DNA of 64,000 nucleotides. Source: CAZLFQ01 sp044229535 (GTDB lineage Bacteria > Pseudomonadota > Alphaproteobacteria > Rickettsiales > Midichloriaceae). The notes beneath the pieces were generated by a model. It was not told the origin of the DNA. It saw only the letters and a program-made list of their open reading frames with translations, and did not search any database. Shown here one piece after another: positions 62,565-64,000 of the stretch. Both the position numbers and the translations under genes were made by a program. Within the stretch, counting starts at the first letter, position 1. Each line of letters opens with the position of its first letter. The DNA lies in the NCBI GenBank assembly GCA_044229535.1, contig JBGASU010000001.1, positions 1,240,001 through 1,304,000 of the forward strand, read 5' to 3'.

Positions 62565-64000
62565 CTATTTGATTGGATATGATGTTAGTACTTCAATGTC
62601 TTTTCCGACTTTGATCAGCACTATTTTCACTTTGTTTGTGTTAAATTTGACTCCATCTTTTGTAATTCCATGTCCAATAGACTTAGAATCCAAAACAGCC
62701 TCAAACCCTTTGGTTTTTCTCTCTGAATCGTCTTTAGCCCACTTCACAATTTCATCATTGTTATGTTTTAGCACCTCTTTCACAGCTTCATTTGCTGTTT
62801 TATAATCTGGGAATGTTGTTGCTTCAGGTATTTTTCTACCAACTAAATACTTATCATCCTTCCCAATATGCCTTTCTTCAGAATGTCCTCCATGTTTACC
62901 ACCTTCACTATCTTTTAAATCGAATTCTTTAGTAACAACTTTTCCGTCTTTAATTGTCAGCTTAGCAAGAATTGTCGTATCAATTCCTTCAGGAATTACA
63001 AAACCTTCATTCTCAGGAAGCTCGATTCCTCCTTCGGCAAAACCTGGTAATCTTGTATCGATATCTACAGGAACAAAACCTTCGTCTTTTATATCAAGCT
63101 TTGTTTCAGGTGTCCACATTGTGGTATCAATCTCTTCCGCAACATCAAAACCTTCAACCATAATTTTTCCAGCTGCATATGCACCAGTTAAAGTTAATGC
63201 CACCAAGTTAACACAAGCAGGGTTTGCAGCACAAGCTTCCATTACCGTTGCGGCCCCTGCTACAAATTGCAACGCAGCAGGTTGTGCTACTACAAATGGA
63301 TTCTCATGTATCTTTATCAAGCTATTTCCTAAAATAGCTAATGCTTCGTTTTCATCCACGCCATTCTTAACCATATGCTGATAAAGCTTCACTGAAACTT
63401 CCTGCATGTCTGGGTTTCCAGTCAGCACTTTATGCACATCCACACACGCAATATCTTCTTTAATTTGATGTATGGACTTGCTTGGCTGAGGTGCTTTGTT
63501 TTCTTTGAGTATATCTCTCAACGCCTCATCCTCACTCGCGTCATAATCAATCACATCCCAGATGGTGAGTTTAGGTTCTGGGGTGGGTGAGATTTTATCC
63601 GATATCCAAGCCGCAGTATCTGCAAATGGTTTTGCAACATTGGTTAATATCGATGAAGGATTGGCGTGAATATCTTTAGCAGCGCTGGAGATTGTATCAA
63701 AAAACCCATCCTGATAAAACATCCTTGTTGTTTCAATTTCAAAACCTTCTTCGCTCTCTCTAGCATTGATATCGCGGTTTAAATCGCCATGAATATTACC
63801 TTCAATTTTCCCACGCCCAATTGTGGCATAAGTTTCTTTCTCTTTATCAGTCATGCCGAACAATAGATTTATACGCTCTGCTCTAGCTTGAGAATGTAGA
63901 TGTTTAGTATCGAAATCTATACCCGCTCCAAATTCAAAGCCATTGATATAACTGTCTAAATGCTCGTTAAATATATCGAGTGCTTTTATTTCTAAGTTAC
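62565..64000 (-). CDS. CdiA/haemagglutinin-type toxin C-terminus with RNase A-like tip (module 1, runs off the right edge)
   Basis: The frame is open from 62565 to the window edge, so the gene begins further right. The visible 478 residues include the shared pretoxin segment (NLEIKALDIFNEH ... GNIHGDLNRDINARES), a linker (NPACVNLVALTLTGAYAAGK), and a C-terminal domain with GGKHGGHSEERHIGKDDKYL, ATTFPDYKTANEAV and LTSYP, matching bacterial RNase A-like CdiA-CT toxins. Module 3 has a related but clearly diverged tip. If this is the end of a full two-partner-secretion protein, a large cdiA and a cdiB transporter should lie to the right; that cannot be seen here. Confidence 0.75.
   Translation of the reverse strand, partial: NLEIKALDIFNEHLDSYINGFEFGAGIDFDTKHLHSQARAERINLLFGMTDKEKETYATIGRGKIEGNIHGDLNRDINARESEEGFEIETTRMFYQDGFFDTISSAAKDIHANPSSILTNVAKPFADTAAWISDKISPTPEPKLTIWDVIDYDASEDEALRDILKENKAPQPSKSIHQIKEDIACVDVHKVLTGNPDMQEVSVKLYQHMVKNGVDENEALAILGNSLIKIHENPFVVAQPAALQFVAGAATVMEACAANPACVNLVALTLTGAYAAGKIMVEGFDVAEEIDTTMWTPETKLDIKDEGFVPVDIDTRLPGFAEGGIELPENEGFVIPEGIDTTILAKLTIKDGKVVTKEFDLKDSEGGKHGGHSEERHIGKDDKYLVGRKIPEATTFPDYKTANEAVKEVLKHNNDEIVKWAKDDSERKTKGFEAVLDSKSIGHGITKDGVKFNTNKVKIVLIKVGKDIEVLTSYPIK
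63667..64000. repeat. Module-junction direct repeat, copy 3 (runs off the edge)
   Basis: This is near-identical to 61730-62063 and 57902-58235, and it encodes the same pretoxin residues. Whether the G-run hairpin recurs to the right cannot be seen. Confidence 0.8.

Overview
The window is AT-rich, compact bacterial DNA, most likely from a member of the Rickettsiales (Alphaproteobacteria) living with or inside a eukaryotic host. The main support is a virB3-virB4 locus flanked by four very large, signal-peptide-bearing VirB6-like genes, a hallmark of the Rickettsiales type IV secretion system (T4SS). A DUF2336 protein, a Pam18-like membrane DnaJ, a DUF2793 protein and AddB also fit Alphaproteobacteria. 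I cannot name a genus from sequence alone.

Layout. 1-6.9 kb: partial hflK, mrp, a DUF2336 protein, a mitochondrial-carrier-family protein, a CPBP protease, rmuC, a membrane-anchored protein and tRNA-Arg. 7-10.7 kb: tRNA-Thr, then minus-strand genes for a DUF2793 protein, an adenosine-kinase-like PfkB kinase, a BON lipoprotein, a membrane DnaJ and an amino-acid permease. 10.7-18.2 kb: an RND-type adaptor, addB, a porin, a disordered protein, and a DEAD-box helicase with a long basic tail. 18.3-24.2 kb: DUF1428, a flavin reductase, an LTA-synthase-like sulfatase, an APH(9)-like kinase, a GIY-YIG nuclease, tRNA-Ala, tRNA-Gly and dadA. 24.2-36.2 kb: sdhCDA, murA, an orphan phage terminase, an aminopeptidase P, and the bamB-holB-lspA operon. 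36.4-50.6 kb: the T4SS operon. 50.6-57.9 kb: a broken pgeF, a polyprenyl diphosphate synthase, rnhB, lptM, a PilT ATPase, a TPR protein, rplU-rpmA and tRNA-Ile. 57.9-64 kb: a minus-strand array of contact-dependent-inhibition type toxin tips and candidate immunity genes, running off the right edge.

How the genes fit together. The T4SS block would form the inner-membrane core (VirB3, VirB6) and ATPase (VirB4) of an effector translocator. The mitochondrial-carrier-like protein is of a family almost confined to eukaryotes and could be an effector or an acquired metabolite exchanger. The toxin array looks like the 3' end of a CdiA/filamentous-haemagglutinin-type locus: a toxin tip read in from beyond the window, its candidate immunity gene, then displaced orphan tip/immunity pairs and a truncated remnant next to tRNA-Ile. 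Near-identical blocks of about 640 bp, each containing a hairpin with a G-run of different length, join the modules and look suited to cassette exchange.

Gene decay is visible. pgeF has two in-frame stops, the fourth VirB6 gene has a shifted and interrupted 3' end, and the adenosine-kinase-like gene has lost an obvious start at a run of nine A. Sequencing error is possible for each. No CRISPR array, rRNA or insertion sequence was seen. No gene-free stretch exceeds about 300 bases; the longest I note are 18200-18374, 56512-56663 and 36234-36382.
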